Positions 25,901 to 34,936 of a stretch of DNA of 44,548 nt are shown here, one piece after another. The stretch lies in assembly GCA_944320605.1 (NCBI GenBank), contig CALUIE010000016.1, forward strand, positions 1 to 44,548. Reading direction: 5' to 3'. Each line of letters starts with the position of its first letter. Position 1 is the first letter of the stretch. This DNA is from an uncultured Phocaeicola sp. GTDB taxonomy: Bacteria; Bacteroidota; Bacteroidia; Bacteroidales; Bacteroidaceae. Below the pieces are notes generated by a model, which made no database searches, was not told the DNA's origin, and was given only the letters and a program-made list of their open reading frames with translations. Made by a program: the position numbers and the translations under genes.

Positions 25901-28333
25901 TTATATATTCGCTATACTCATGATGTCGGCAAATACACCCGCTGCCGTAACACTTGCTCCGGCACCATATCCCTGAATGAGCATAGGATATTCATTATAT
26001 CGTTCAGTAGTAATAAGTATTATATTATTTGTTCCCTCAAGGTTATAGAAAGGATGATTAGCACCAACTTCCTGAAGAGAAACACTACCCTTTCCGTTTT
26101 CAAGTTTGGCAACAAATCTCCATCTCTTGTTGTTAGCCTCAAGCTCTTTTCTTTTAGCCTCAAAATCCGCATCTAATTTACTGATGTTATTCCAGAAATC
26201 ATCTATAGAGCCTTCGAAGAACTCATCAGGTATAAAGAGGTTTTTCTCCACATCTTCCTGATTAAGTCTGTAACCCGCCTCACGGGCAAGAATGACAAGT
26301 TTTCTGATAACATCCTTTCCGCTAAGGTCTATTCTCGGGTCAGGTTCAGAGTATCCTCCTTCCTTGGCCAGACGTATAGTCTCACTCAAAGGAACATCAC
26401 TGCTCAACTTATTGAAAATGAAATTCAATGTACCGCTCACCACGGCTTCAATCTTAAGAATCTTGTCACCACTGTTGATCAGGTCGTTTATTGTATTAAT
26501 TACCGGAAGACCTGCACCAACATTTGTCTCAAACAGGAATTTTACTCCACGCTGACGTGCTATCTGTTTCAGTTCTTCATATATCTCGTATTCCGAAGAT
26601 GCAGCAATCTTATTTGCTGCCACAACAGCTATATTATGACTCAGGAAATCCTTATAAAGACCGGCTATCACCGGACTCGCAGTACAATCAACAAACACAG
26701 AGTTGAATATATTCATACCGATAATCTCATCATGAAGCACTTGTGGCGATGAAGGAATACCATTCTCCTCAAGTTCCTTTCTGTAATTTTCAAGGTCTAT
26801 ACCGCGACGCGTGAAATATGCCTGATGACCGTTTGCTATGCCTACTACCCTAAGACGCAAACCACGTTCCTTCATCAGTTTTTCCTGCTGACTGTGAATC
26901 TGCTCAATCAGGCTGTTTCCTACTGTACCTATACCGCATATAAAAAGATTCAGTACCTGGTACTCAGACAAGAAAAAAGAATCATGTATTACGTTAAGTG
27001 TTTTGCGCAAAGACTCTGCCTCTACAACAAATGAGATATTGGTCTCCGAAGCACCCTGTGCACACGCTATTACGTTGATACCGTTACGTCCGAGAGTTCC
27101 GAACAGTTTACCTGCGATACCCGGAGTATGTTTCATGTTTTCTCCCACTATAGCCACAGTTGCCAGATTGCCTTCTGCCATCATTGGCGAAATCTCACCC
27201 ATTTCTATTTCCTTCGCGAACTCAGCATTAAGCACTTCGCAAGCCAATGCGGCATCCTCATTTCTTACACCTATTGAAGTAGAGTTTTCTGATGATGCCT
27301 GTGACACAAGAAACACACTGATACCGTTTTCAGCCAATGTCTTGAAGATACGGTGATTAACACCAATTACACCCACCATACCAAGACCTGTCATTGTAAT
27401 AAGACAAGTGTCATTTATTGACGAAATACCCTTGATAGGTTTAGCCGAATGATCAGAGTCCTGCTTAATAATTGTTCCAGGAGCTTCCGGATTAAAAGTA
27501 TTTTTAATTAAAACAGGAATGTTCTTATGACATACAGGATATATCGTAGGAGGATAAACAACCTTTGCACCGAAATTACATAACTCCATCGCCTCTACAT
27601 AACTCAGTTCTGTGATAGGATATGCAGTACTTATAACACGAGGATCCGCAGTCATAAATCCGTCAACATCTGTCCATATTTCCAAAATATCGGCATTCAA
27701 TGCAGCAGCAATGATTGCCGCTGTATAATCCGAACCACCACGCCCCAAGTTAGTAACCTCACCGGTATTCTTGTCTGTAGATATAAATCCCGGAACAAGC
27801 GAAACCTTTGGAAGTTCCACAAAAGTTTCCCTTACCAGACTGTTTGTAAGTTCTGAATCCAAGATATGTTTATTATGCTTCTTCTCTGTCTTTATAAATG
27901 TACGCGAGTCGTACCATACGGCACCTTCTATCAGAGTGGCAACTATTATTGACGACAAACGTTCTCCATAGCTGACAATAGTAGCAGAAGTCTTTGGAGA
28001 CAAATCGCGGATAAGGAAAATACCCTGAAATATATCTTTCAGTTCGCTCAACAGTTCGTTAACCTTGTCAAGAAGGATTTCCCTATCTTTTCCTGCCGGA
28101 ATAACCGTATAAACCATTTCAATATGTCGGTTCACTATTTCCTTCATATCCTTCTCGTATGCCGAATCACCTTCCGATGCCATTTTTGAAGTCTTTATCA
28201 GCTTGTCTGTTATTCCTCCCAATGCTGATACCACAACTATTACTTTATCATCTATAGCTTCGACAATCTTTTTTACACTTAACATGCTATTGACAGAACC
28301 TACAGATGTTCCGCCGAATTTCAATACTTTCAT
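25901..28333 (-). CDS. thrA: Bifunctional aspartate kinase / homoserine dehydrogenase I
   Basis: An 810-residue fusion, the length of E. coli ThrA. Residues 1-~280 are the aspartokinase (KFGGTSVGSVNSM, later LGRGGSDYTAA and DVDGFMTADPR). Two ACT regulatory domains follow at ~310-450 (MTGLGMVGVIGVNHRIFKTLAENGI). Homoserine dehydrogenase begins near 465 with the NAD(P) loop ICGIGTVGNSLIEQI and includes VVAANKIA and SGTLNFIFNKLS. It catalyses the first and third steps from aspartate to threonine. ACT domains point to feedback inhibition, and a Thr-containing leader ORF plus hairpin upstream points to attenuation. Confidence 0.97.
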   Translation of the reverse strand: MKVLKFGGTSVGSVNSMLSVKKIVEAIDDKVIVVVSALGGITDKLIKTSKMASEGDSAYEKDMKEIVNRHIEMVYTVIPAGKDREILLDKVNELLSELKDIFQGIFLIRDLSPKTSATIVSYGERLSSIIVATLIEGAVWYDSRTFIKTEKKHNKHILDSELTNSLVRETFVELPKVSLVPGFISTDKNTGEVTNLGRGGSDYTAAIIAAALNADILEIWTDVDGFMTADPRVISTAYPITELSYVEAMELCNFGAKVVYPPTIYPVCHKNIPVLIKNTFNPEAPGTIIKQDSDHSAKPIKGISSINDTCLITMTGLGMVGVIGVNHRIFKTLAENGISVFLVSQASSENSTSIGVRNEDAALACEVLNAEFAKEIEMGEISPMMAEGNLATVAIVGENMKHTPGIAGKLFGTLGRNGINVIACAQGASETNISFVVEAESLRKTLNVIHDSFFLSEYQVLNLFICGIGTVGNSLIEQIHSQQEKLMKERGLRLRVVGIANGHQAYFTRRGIDLENYRKELEENGIPSSPQVLHDEIIGMNIFNSVFVDCTASPVIAGLYKDFLSHNIAVVAANKIAASSEYEIYEELKQIARQRGVKFLFETNVGAGLPVINTINDLINSGDKILKIEAVVSGTLNFIFNKLSSDVPLSETIRLAKEGGYSEPDPRIDLSGKDVIRKLVILAREAGYRLNQEDVEKNLFIPDEFFEGSIDDFWNNISKLDADFEAKRKELEANNKRWRFVAKLENGKGSVSLQEVGANHPFYNLEGTNNIILITTERYNEYPMLIQGYGAGASVTAAGVFADIMSIANI

Positions 28334-28406
28334 ACCTTTGAGATTATTGAATAAGTTTCATTGTACGCCAAAGCAGTACAAAAACATAAAATAAATTAAA
28401 ACTTGA

Positions 28407-28440
28407 ATAAAAAAAGAAGAAAATGCTTACGTCCGTAAGC
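28407..28440 (-). terminator. Candidate attenuator hairpin before thrA
   Basis: On the minus strand GCTTAC-GGAC-GTAAGC (28440-28425) forms a six-bp stem with a four-base loop and is followed by ATTTTCTTCTTTTTTTATT, a U-rich run. It lies 33 bp after the leader ORF stop and 92 bp before the thrA ATG, the expected place for a transcription attenuator. Confidence 0.7.
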
Positions 28441-28472
28441 GTGTATCACGTAGAAACACATTATATATATAC

Positions 28473-28562
28473 TCAACCCCGAGGGGTCATCCCAATACCA
28501 GACAATGTGACGAACGTACGCCCCATTCCTAAAGTTGTGATATTGTTATAATGTGCTGTCAT
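28473..28562 (-). CDS. Threonine-rich leader peptide (29 codons) of the thr operon
   Basis: The ORF runs from ATG 28562 to TGA 28473 and begins MTAHYNNITT. Six of 29 residues are Thr (2, 9, 10, 16, 19, 26) and two are Ile (8, 23). It starts about 30 bases after a good promoter and ends before the attenuator hairpin. The last codons lie in a self-complementary ACCCCTCGGGGT, which could be the alternative RNA stem. Ribosome stalling at Thr codons when charged tRNA-Thr is low would then favour read-through into thrA. The peptide is not recognised from any named family; the role is inferred from composition and position. Confidence 0.65.
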   Translation of the reverse strand: MTAHYNNITTLGMGRTFVTLSGIGMTPRG

Positions 28563-28598
28563 CTATATTGAAATATTTATTAAAAGTTTTATCGTTGG

Positions 28599-28628
28599 CA
28601 AATATAAGAACATTTTTCTACAATCAAA
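28599..28628 (-). promoter_or_regulatory. Promoter of the thr leader/operon
   Basis: On the minus strand TATATTTG (28606-28599) is a perfect TAnnTTTG. TTTG (28628-28625) lies 18 bp upstream, one base short of the usual spacing. Transcription should start near 28592. Confidence 0.7.
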
Positions 28629-28698
28629 CACTAAAATAGTTTTTTTTGCAGTTAAAGTCGTTTTTTTTGTGACAAAACAGTCATTATACAATAAATCA

Positions 28699-28754
28699 AA
28701 TATAAATAAAGGAAGATGTATCAATCCGTTTTTACATCTTCCTTTATTTATATT
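28699..28754 (-). terminator. 22-bp hairpin after the M49-like peptidase gene
   Basis: The arm 28699-28720 (AATATAAATAAAGGAAGATGTA) is perfectly inverted at 28733-28754 with a 12-base loop. It begins 15 bp after the peptidase stop and lies ~90 bp before the thr promoter, so it should insulate the two units. Confidence 0.75.
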
Positions 28755-28768
28755 ACTGACAAATTCAA

Positions 28769-30418
28769 TTATTCGGCAGAACCAAAAAGAATATCTTCTC
28801 CCTGTATGAATCTTATATCACGTGGAATTCCCGCACCATTTATCTTGTCAAGATCAGCCTGAAGAGCCGGAGTTATACCGCCGTTTTCTGTTCTAAACTT
28901 AGTTGCAAACTCTATATCACCGTCTCCCTGAGTCTTCAGGATAAGGGCAGCCCAAGAGTTCATGGCATCTTTAGCCTTTTCAAAATCTATCACATATTGT
29001 CCATTGGCATCACGTAAAAAAGCTCCGGCTTTTTCCATATAGTTGAAACACATCATGTTTGCATTACCATGCGATGAAGCAGCACCAAATCTTACAGAGC
29101 GCAATATTCCTGCAATATATGTAACTATCGCATCCTCTGTTGTGATATTGGTTATTTCTCCCATTTCAACAAGTTTCGACACCATGAACAGACCGAGAAT
29201 ATCAGCTTTGGCCTCTTCCCACGATGTTTTTTCAGTACCCATCACTGCATCTACACTACCCTTTCCGTTTATAGTCTGTTTCACACCCAATCCGTGAGCC
29301 ACTTCATGAAACGTAACGTTCCAGAAGAAAGCATCGAAATTAAGATATTTCTGCTGTTCCGGAGTAAGGATAAGTTCTCCTATAGGCATAAGAATTTTGT
29401 CAAACTTCGCTTTCATCGCGTTTCTCAACTGAAGACGACGAGTTCCTTTTAGGGCGTGTACCCTGTCATCATTAGGAAGGTTGATTGCTATAGTCTTGCT
29501 TCCGGCATTACAGTCGCCGGCATAATAAACCGCATCATAAACGTTAAGGTCAGAGGAAGTTCCAGGTACAAAAGTCTTATATTCCGGTGCGCAAGGCAAC
29601 TCCTTCTGAAGTGCGGGAAGCATTGAAACGAACTTTGCAAGATCCTTGCTTCTCGCCTCATCTTTCAAGAGAATGAATGACTCGTATGAGGTCTTTGTTT
29701 CCCGAAACTTGTCATCATAACTTTCTATAGGTCCTGTCACAAAATCTATCTTGCTTTCCTTCATATCCATCCATGCAAGGTCACTTTCAAGATAATCATC
29801 AGTCTTGAAAGCTTCAATACGTTTTTCCAGATAAGCCTTCAGTCCCGGATCTTCTGCAAGGGTTACAGCCTTTTCCAACAGAGCACAAATCTGTCCTATC
29901 TCTTCGGCATACTCATCATGATACCATACGCTCTTTAACGAACCGTCTTCATTCCTTCGTATCACTGTGTACCATGAGTCTTTGTTTTCATCTTCGAAAG
30001 CATCAAATTCCTCTGCTGTTATATCATGCGGATAATAATTGCATACATCAAGCTTTTCGCCATATCCGGCAATGAAAGGTTTGTTATTATCCAAGCGGTC
30101 CCATACTCCATAATGAATCATGGCAAATTCCTTGGCATAACTGTCAGTTATAGTATCAAGTTGAGCTTTATCTCCAAATGTCTGCTTCCAAAAAAGATTG
30201 TCCGTTATCTTTCCAACCTGAAAAAATATCTTAACCAACTCTTTTTCATTTTCGTTAAGACCGCCTACCAAATCCGATTTCAATTCTACCGGCGCATATT
30301 CTTCCACTTTTACCTTAAAGTTAGATTCCGGTTGCTTTTGATTGCTGCACGACATTGTAGAAGCCACCACAGCAATTCCCAACATTGATGCTGAAAAATT
30401 AAAAAGTTTCTTTTTCAT
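28769..30418 (-). CDS. M49-like (dipeptidyl-peptidase III family) zinc peptidase lipoprotein
   Basis: A 549-residue lipoprotein with signal peptide and lipidated Cys24 (VASTMSCS). The zinc site is in FHEVAHGLG (His371, Glu372, His375), and the third ligand is probably in WEEAKAD (Glu401/Glu402, Asp406), 26-31 residues later. Classical DPP III enzymes have HEXXGH and EECRAD, so here the two His are one residue closer, as in thermolysin-type HEXXH. The rest of the chain, including the long helical region ahead of the site, resembles the shorter M49-like bacterial proteins. It probably trims peptides in the periplasm or at the membrane surface. No operon partner is seen. Confidence 0.85.
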   Translation of the reverse strand: MKKKLFNFSASMLGIAVVASTMSCSNQKQPESNFKVKVEEYAPVELKSDLVGGLNENEKELVKIFFQVGKITDNLFWKQTFGDKAQLDTITDSYAKEFAMIHYGVWDRLDNNKPFIAGYGEKLDVCNYYPHDITAEEFDAFEDENKDSWYTVIRRNEDGSLKSVWYHDEYAEEIGQICALLEKAVTLAEDPGLKAYLEKRIEAFKTDDYLESDLAWMDMKESKIDFVTGPIESYDDKFRETKTSYESFILLKDEARSKDLAKFVSMLPALQKELPCAPEYKTFVPGTSSDLNVYDAVYYAGDCNAGSKTIAINLPNDDRVHALKGTRRLQLRNAMKAKFDKILMPIGELILTPEQQKYLNFDAFFWNVTFHEVAHGLGVKQTINGKGSVDAVMGTEKTSWEEAKADILGLFMVSKLVEMGEITNITTEDAIVTYIAGILRSVRFGAASSHGNANMMCFNYMEKAGAFLRDANGQYVIDFEKAKDAMNSWAALILKTQGDGDIEFATKFRTENGGITPALQADLDKINGAGIPRDIRFIQGEDILFGSAE

Positions 30419-30589
30419 AATTATATAATGTATTGTTTATTCCTTTGGTCAGCGAAGATAGTAAAAAGATTTTGATTGATAATAAATATATTTTTTTTCA
30501 TAGTGGCATAGGGGTTTTTACATAGTCCTGCGTTATACCAGTGAAAGAAACAAAGAAATCAATTACTAACTTACTAAATTATTTAAATT

Positions 30590-31213
30590 ATGAAACTAAA
30601 ATTTTTTGCATTGTCTTTATTAATGGTAGCAGGTGTAAACATGGTTAAAGCACAAAACTCAACAAAGGATTTCGTATCAGAAGCCAAAAAACACGATATC
30701 CGCATATCAGTGAGTGACGGGTTGACACAAGGCACGGCAGACATTCTCGGAATGGGTATAGGTGACGCAGTATTGGGAACAAAACGTTCTGACAGTAAAA
30801 CAAGTCTGACATACGGACTCGGTTACAGATACAGTATCAACAGATTCAGAGTTGGTGCAGACCTCGGATTTGGAATGTCAAGCAGCAAACTTGCCCTTAC
30901 AGGAGAAAAATCACCATCAATAAAGGAAAAAGATTTAAGATTCCTCGTTCTTCCTACAGCTGAGTTCGTTTATTTCAAACGCAGACTTGTAGAACTATAC
31001 GGTTCTGCAGCAGCAGGAGTGAATCTTTCAAGACACACAGAAACAGCATTAGCTAAAAACGCTACAGGAAACAAATCAAGTTTCAACACTGATTTTGCAT
31101 ACCAAGTAAACCCTATTGCGCTGAGAGTAGGAAATGAACGTGTCGGCGGTTTTGTTGAGGCAGGTCTTGGAACCAAAGGCTTCGTTACAGCAGGCTTGAG
31201 TTTCAAGTTCTAA
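30590..31213 (+). CDS. Small outer-membrane beta-barrel protein
   Basis: A 207-residue protein with a signal peptide cleaved after VKAQ (~residue 22). The mature part alternates polar and hydrophobic residues in short strands (TYGLGYRYSINRFRVGADLGFGMS, LVELYGSAAAGVNL, GGFVEAGLGTKGFVTAGLSFKF) and ends with Phe, the usual C-terminal signal for insertion by BAM. About eight strands fit, as in small OmpA/OmpW-like barrels. No specific family or function is recognised. It stands alone, convergent with the MBL-fold gene. Confidence 0.75.
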   Translation: MKLKFFALSLLMVAGVNMVKAQNSTKDFVSEAKKHDIRISVSDGLTQGTADILGMGIGDAVLGTKRSDSKTSLTYGLGYRYSINRFRVGADLGFGMSSSKLALTGEKSPSIKEKDLRFLVLPTAEFVYFKRRLVELYGSAAAGVNLSRHTETALAKNATGNKSSFNTDFAYQVNPIALRVGNERVGGFVEAGLGTKGFVTAGLSFKF

Positions 31214-31257
31214 AACACACAAACACAAATATAAGAAATCAATTATCAGTTCTAATC

Positions 31258-31294
31258 AGAGTCAGCTGTTCTAATATTCCGGACAGCTGACTCT
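31258..31294. terminator. Bidirectional hairpin between convergent genes
   Basis: AGAGTCAGCTGT (31258-31269) pairs exactly with ACAGCTGACTCT (31283-31294), with a 13-base loop, followed by CACTTTT. It lies between the OMP stop (31213) and the MBL stop (31313). Confidence 0.75.
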
Positions 31295-31312
31295 CACTTT
31301 TATACCCGGATA

Positions 31313-32125
31313 TTATAAATCCATCTCTTTTACACAACCTGTGTGATTATAGAACACTTTATCACCAAAATGTGAATAAAATAACGCATATTTATCTACA
31401 CCGGTACAATGACAAACTCCCAATTCGTCAGGCAATAAGTTTTTCAATCCATCTACTATCGCGTCGTCTTTCCCGGACGAAGCGTTATGAATATGGAAGC
31501 CACCAATAATCATTTTAAAATGACAATCATTAAAGAATAAGGATACACAACGTAAAATATTTGTGATTCCACGATGCGAACATGCGCTAAGAACTATCAT
31601 TTCTTCTTTCCCTTTCAGTACCAAAGCCAACTCATCTTCGAAACGGTCAGGTATCAACTCTCCGCCACGTTTTACAAGAAACTGTTCGAAATGGGTATCA
31701 TTTTCATTTGTTACAGGCAAATCCGGGAATATCCATATACCGGAAAGTATTTCTGTGGTTTTCTCTACAAAAATGAAGCGAGACATATCTAAACGTTCGG
31801 CATTTTTGATACCATTCTCTCTTTCTCCTTTGAATTTACGGTCAAGGACCTCACGTTTACATATTACTTTCGCCTTCTTATTTACTTCAAGAAACGCTTC
31901 AAGACCACCTGTATGGTCACTATGCCCGTGCGATAAAACCAGATAATCCACACGCTGCAAATCGCAACGCAACAGACGTGCATTACGTAAAAATAAATCT
32001 GACGCCCCTGTATCGAAAAGCACTACACTATCTCCTACCTCGACATATAGCGACAAACCATGTTCAGCCTGTAACTTACGACCATATACACAGTTCTCTA
32101 CTAATGTTGTTATTTTACATTTCAT
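31313..32125 (-). CDS. MBL-fold metallo-hydrolase
   Basis: A 270-residue cytoplasmic metallo-beta-lactamase-fold enzyme without signal peptide. The metal motif SHGHSDHTGG gives His66, His68, Asp70 and His71. Further ligands are likely the His in SACSHRG (~183) and the HCTG/NHTG region near the C-terminus. The early Asp-Thr-Gly (FDTGASDLFLRNA) and Cys-Ser-His pattern resemble the group annotated as RFA-P-synthase-like or DUF-MBL hydrolases. The substrate is unknown. It is a single gene, divergent from the ATPase at 32338 across a 212-bp A+T-rich gap. Confidence 0.88.
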   Translation of the reverse strand: MKCKITTLVENCVYGRKLQAEHGLSLYVEVGDSVVLFDTGASDLFLRNARLLRCDLQRVDYLVLSHGHSDHTGGLEAFLEVNKKAKVICKREVLDRKFKGERENGIKNAERLDMSRFIFVEKTTEILSGIWIFPDLPVTNENDTHFEQFLVKRGGELIPDRFEDELALVLKGKEEMIVLSACSHRGITNILRCVSLFFNDCHFKMIIGGFHIHNASSGKDDAIVDGLKNLLPDELGVCHCTGVDKYALFYSHFGDKVFYNHTGCVKEMDL

Positions 32126-32283
32126 ATCTTATTACTATTAATTATCATCTGCAATTATAGTAAAAAACGAATATATAAAATGAAATAAATAAAAAATATT
32201 TATATAAAGTTTGAAGCTTATAATCACTAATATACACTATTAGTATAAAATAGTCATATTTAATTGTGTTTATTAATACATTA

Positions 32284-32315
32284 CTTGCATAAATAATAGT
32301 TTTTTTACATCTTTG
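32284..32315 (+). promoter_or_regulatory. Likely promoter of the AAA_14 ATPase gene
   Basis: CTTG at 32284-32287 and CATCTTTG at 32308-32315, separated by 20 bp, each deviate by one base from TTTG / TAnnTTTG. The ATG follows 22 bp later. Confidence 0.45.
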
Positions 32316-32337
32316 AGGTGTTACAAAATAATAAGAT

Positions 32338-33786
32338 ATGAATATTGCAAATTCTTTCATTGAAGAACAAATCCAAAAACGCATGGTCCTTGATAATCCC
32401 TGGTGGGAATCAGGGAAAGTGGATGAAGACTTTACAAAATTTCCACGTCGAGCATATTTAGATGATTTTTATGAATTAATGACTGATCTAACTGTAAGGC
32501 GTGCAGTAATATTAATGGGCCCACGCCGTGTAGGAAAGACAGTCATGATTTATCATTCTATTGACAGATTAATTTCATCAGGAGTCAACCCTAAAAAAAT
32601 TATTTATGTATCTGTTGATACACCCATATATAATAACATCTCTTTAGACGATTTCTTTTCGCTTGCCAGAAAAGCTCTCAAAGATGAAAAAAATTATGAG
32701 GGATTTTATGTGTTTTTTGATGAAATACAGTACCTGAAAAATTGGGAAGTACATTTGAAGTCCATGGTTGACACATATCGCTCATCACGTTTTGTTGCAT
32801 CAGGTTCTGCAGCAGCTGCATTGAAGATGAAAAGTATTGAAAGTGGAGCAGGAAGATTCAGTGATTTCCTGTTACCACCGCTAACCTTTTATGAGTATAT
32901 AAAATTCAAAGGGTTAGACTCGCTAATAGTAGAAAACAAGAACGGAATTTCTCCGTATGATACTATAAATATTGACACACTTAACCAACATTTTATAGAA
33001 TATATAAATTTTGGAGGATATCCTGAGGTTGTATTCTCTGAAACTATCCGTCGCAATCCGGGACAATACATAAAAAATGATATTATAGACAAAGTATTGT
33101 TGCGAGACTTGCCAAGTCTTTATGGAATATCTGATATACAAGAACTAAACAAACTATTTGTACACATAGCTTTTCGTTCAGGAAATGAATTTTCATACGA
33201 ATCTCTCTCAACTGAGGCTGGCATAAAAAAAGAAACGATAAAAAGATATTTAGAATATCTTGAGGCTGCATTTCTAATTAAAGTTGTAAATCGTATAGAC
33301 CAAAATGCAAAACGTATGCAACGAGTTACATCTTTCAAAATTTATCTTACAAACCCGTCATTGCGTTGTGCTTTATTCACACCTATAAAGGAAGATGACG
33401 AATTTATTGGAAGCATGGTAGAAACAGCAGTATTTTCTCAATGGATTCAAGGTGGGAAAACCGACTTTTTTTACGCCAACTGGGCAAAAGGTCGTACAAA
33501 AGGTGAGGTTGATATTGTATGGGTGGATATGGCAACACAAAAAGCAACTTCTGTTGCAGAAATTAAGTGGACAGACCGTTTTGCTGAGAATCCAACAGAA
33601 TTAAAATCACTTCATACCTTTTTATCGTTTAACCATAGCGTAAGAAAAATCTTTGTCACATCCAAAACACGTTTTGGGAAATATGACACGCCGGAAGGAA
33701 AAATTTTATTTATACCTGTTGCTATCTATTCATATTGGATATCTAATTTTCTTTACCACTCAAAAAAGAGTAACAGCTTACAGTAA
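32338..33786 (+). CDS. AAA_14/DUF4143 ATPase
   Basis: A 482-residue cytoplasmic ATPase. Walker A is GPRRVGKT (61-68), Walker B is YVFFDEIQYL (Asp128, Glu129), and a GSAAAAL sensor-like stretch follows at ~157. Residues ~215-440 are the DUF4143 part: a helical winged region (LSTEAGIKKETIKRYLEYLEAAFLIKVVNR) and a PD-(D/E)XK-like segment (GEVDIVWVD...VAEIKW) reminiscent of archaeal-type ATPase families. Such proteins are widespread and often mobile or strain-variable in Bacteroides. Their job is unknown. It sits next to an IS630 remnant, but no direct link is visible. Confidence 0.88.
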   Translation: MNIANSFIEEQIQKRMVLDNPWWESGKVDEDFTKFPRRAYLDDFYELMTDLTVRRAVILMGPRRVGKTVMIYHSIDRLISSGVNPKKIIYVSVDTPIYNNISLDDFFSLARKALKDEKNYEGFYVFFDEIQYLKNWEVHLKSMVDTYRSSRFVASGSAAAALKMKSIESGAGRFSDFLLPPLTFYEYIKFKGLDSLIVENKNGISPYDTINIDTLNQHFIEYINFGGYPEVVFSETIRRNPGQYIKNDIIDKVLLRDLPSLYGISDIQELNKLFVHIAFRSGNEFSYESLSTEAGIKKETIKRYLEYLEAAFLIKVVNRIDQNAKRMQRVTSFKIYLTNPSLRCALFTPIKEDDEFIGSMVETAVFSQWIQGGKTDFFYANWAKGRTKGEVDIVWVDMATQKATSVAEIKWTDRFAENPTELKSLHTFLSFNHSVRKIFVTSKTRFGKYDTPEGKILFIPVAIYSYWISNFLYHSKKSNSLQ

Positions 33787-33793
33787 TATTATC

Positions 33794-33836
33794 AGATGTA
33801 AAAATAAGCTTTTTTTTTAAGCTTATTTTTACATCT
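33794..33836. terminator. 18-bp hairpin after the AAA_14 gene
   Basis: AGATGTAAAAATAAGCTT (33794-33811) pairs exactly with 33819-33836 around a T7 loop. It begins 7 bp after the stop codon. A second inverted repeat follows at 33871-33882/33914-33925 (TGTAAAATAAGA / TCTTATTTTACA). Nothing else is recognisable in the gap up to 34085. Confidence 0.65.
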
Positions 33837-34085
33837 AAATATAAAAAACTGATTATCAACACAATAAACATGTAAAATAAGAAAAGCAACAAGGTCTATA
33901 ACGAGTCTTCTGATCTTATTTTACACTAAATTGTAGTTATAGATTTATAACTATATAAAATACTCCTACAATTCCGTTGATATACACAATATTCCACGTA
34001 TATTATTCATAATAACACTTTCAACAACTACATAATATACAATCTATAATTTAATTATTTCCTAAGTAACTATTCAAAATTAATT

Positions 34086-34622
34086 TTATACATATGAGTA
34101 ATTCACAAATAAGCTCGTACCTACAGATGCTAGCGCTCTGTCTGTACAATAGAAAAGCAAGTCCTTAGTATTGTAATCAGCAGGTCTTATCCATTTGCCT
34201 TTCAATATACGCCAAAGAATTTCGGCTGGATTAAGTTCCGGAGAGTATGGCGGAAGATAGAAAAGGAATAATCCTCTATCCTCCCATATTTTTCTCATTT
34301 CCTTTATCTTCCGATTTTTATGGACAGAAGCATTGTCAAGGACAATCACTGTTTTCTTCTTTACTTCAAAGGAGAACCTGTCAAGAAAATCCACAAGCCT
34401 GTCTGCATTGATGGATTCCTGTGTTGTAAAGCCTTTATATTGATTTCTTCGGGTTATCATGCCAAAGATATTGAGTCTTGCAGCTTTCTCGGATGGGATA
34501 TAGACATTCTCATCTTTGAACTGCCATCCGTAGGGTACATAACCATCTGTACATACATGGCTTTCATCAGCATAATAAAGTTCTATTTTACCTTTGGAAT
34601 CAAGGCTTTCAAGTTCTTGCAA
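34086..34622 (-). pseudogene. IS630 transposase, DDE catalytic half (ORF B)
   Basis: The 178 residues from the first Met of this frame carry all three acidic catalytic residues described for IS630 (ADESH, LDNAS, NPAEILW). The frame is open further upstream to the slippery site at 34709-34715. There is no ribosome-binding signal for independent translation, so it should be made only by -1 frameshifting from ORF A. ORF A itself is cut by TAA at 34946-34948. Confidence 0.8.
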
Positions 34623-34678
34623 CTTCTCTTTCTTGTATGAGTAGAGTTGCGGTGAGGGGGTACCCCTTGGGCGTTTTC

Positions 34679-34936
34679 TTATTCGCTTATATCTTGCACC
34701 AATGCTCCTAAAAAACGTTTGAAGGTAATGTCGCTGGCTTTTTTGCCGGAAGCCTTTTCCCAGGCTTCGCGTGCTTTTGATACACTCTGACGGTCCTCTT
34801 CTATAGCCTTTCGGACTGCTTCCTCATCGGAACAATCCATTATTGGTTTACGACCTTGCCCGGGACGTGTTTCCAAGCCTTTGATACCATTTTCTTTATA
34901 ACGTTTTATCCATGCGTATACTGTTGGTATTGTCAC
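34679..34936 (-). pseudogene. IS630 transposase, N-terminal HTH part (ORF A, after the premature stop)
   Basis: Eighty-five residues beginning TIPTVYAWIKRYKENG, the second half of the HTH domain, followed by the winged helix region (SVSKAREAWEKASGKKASDITFKRFL). The first 49 codons of the same gene lie at 34949-35095 on the other side of TAA 34946-34948, where a GAA codon would restore the expected IAEIFDV. Confidence 0.75.

Noticed and set aside
28334..28768. A riboswitch upstream of thrA
   Set aside because: No known aptamer pattern is visible; the Thr-containing ORF plus hairpin explains the leader better.
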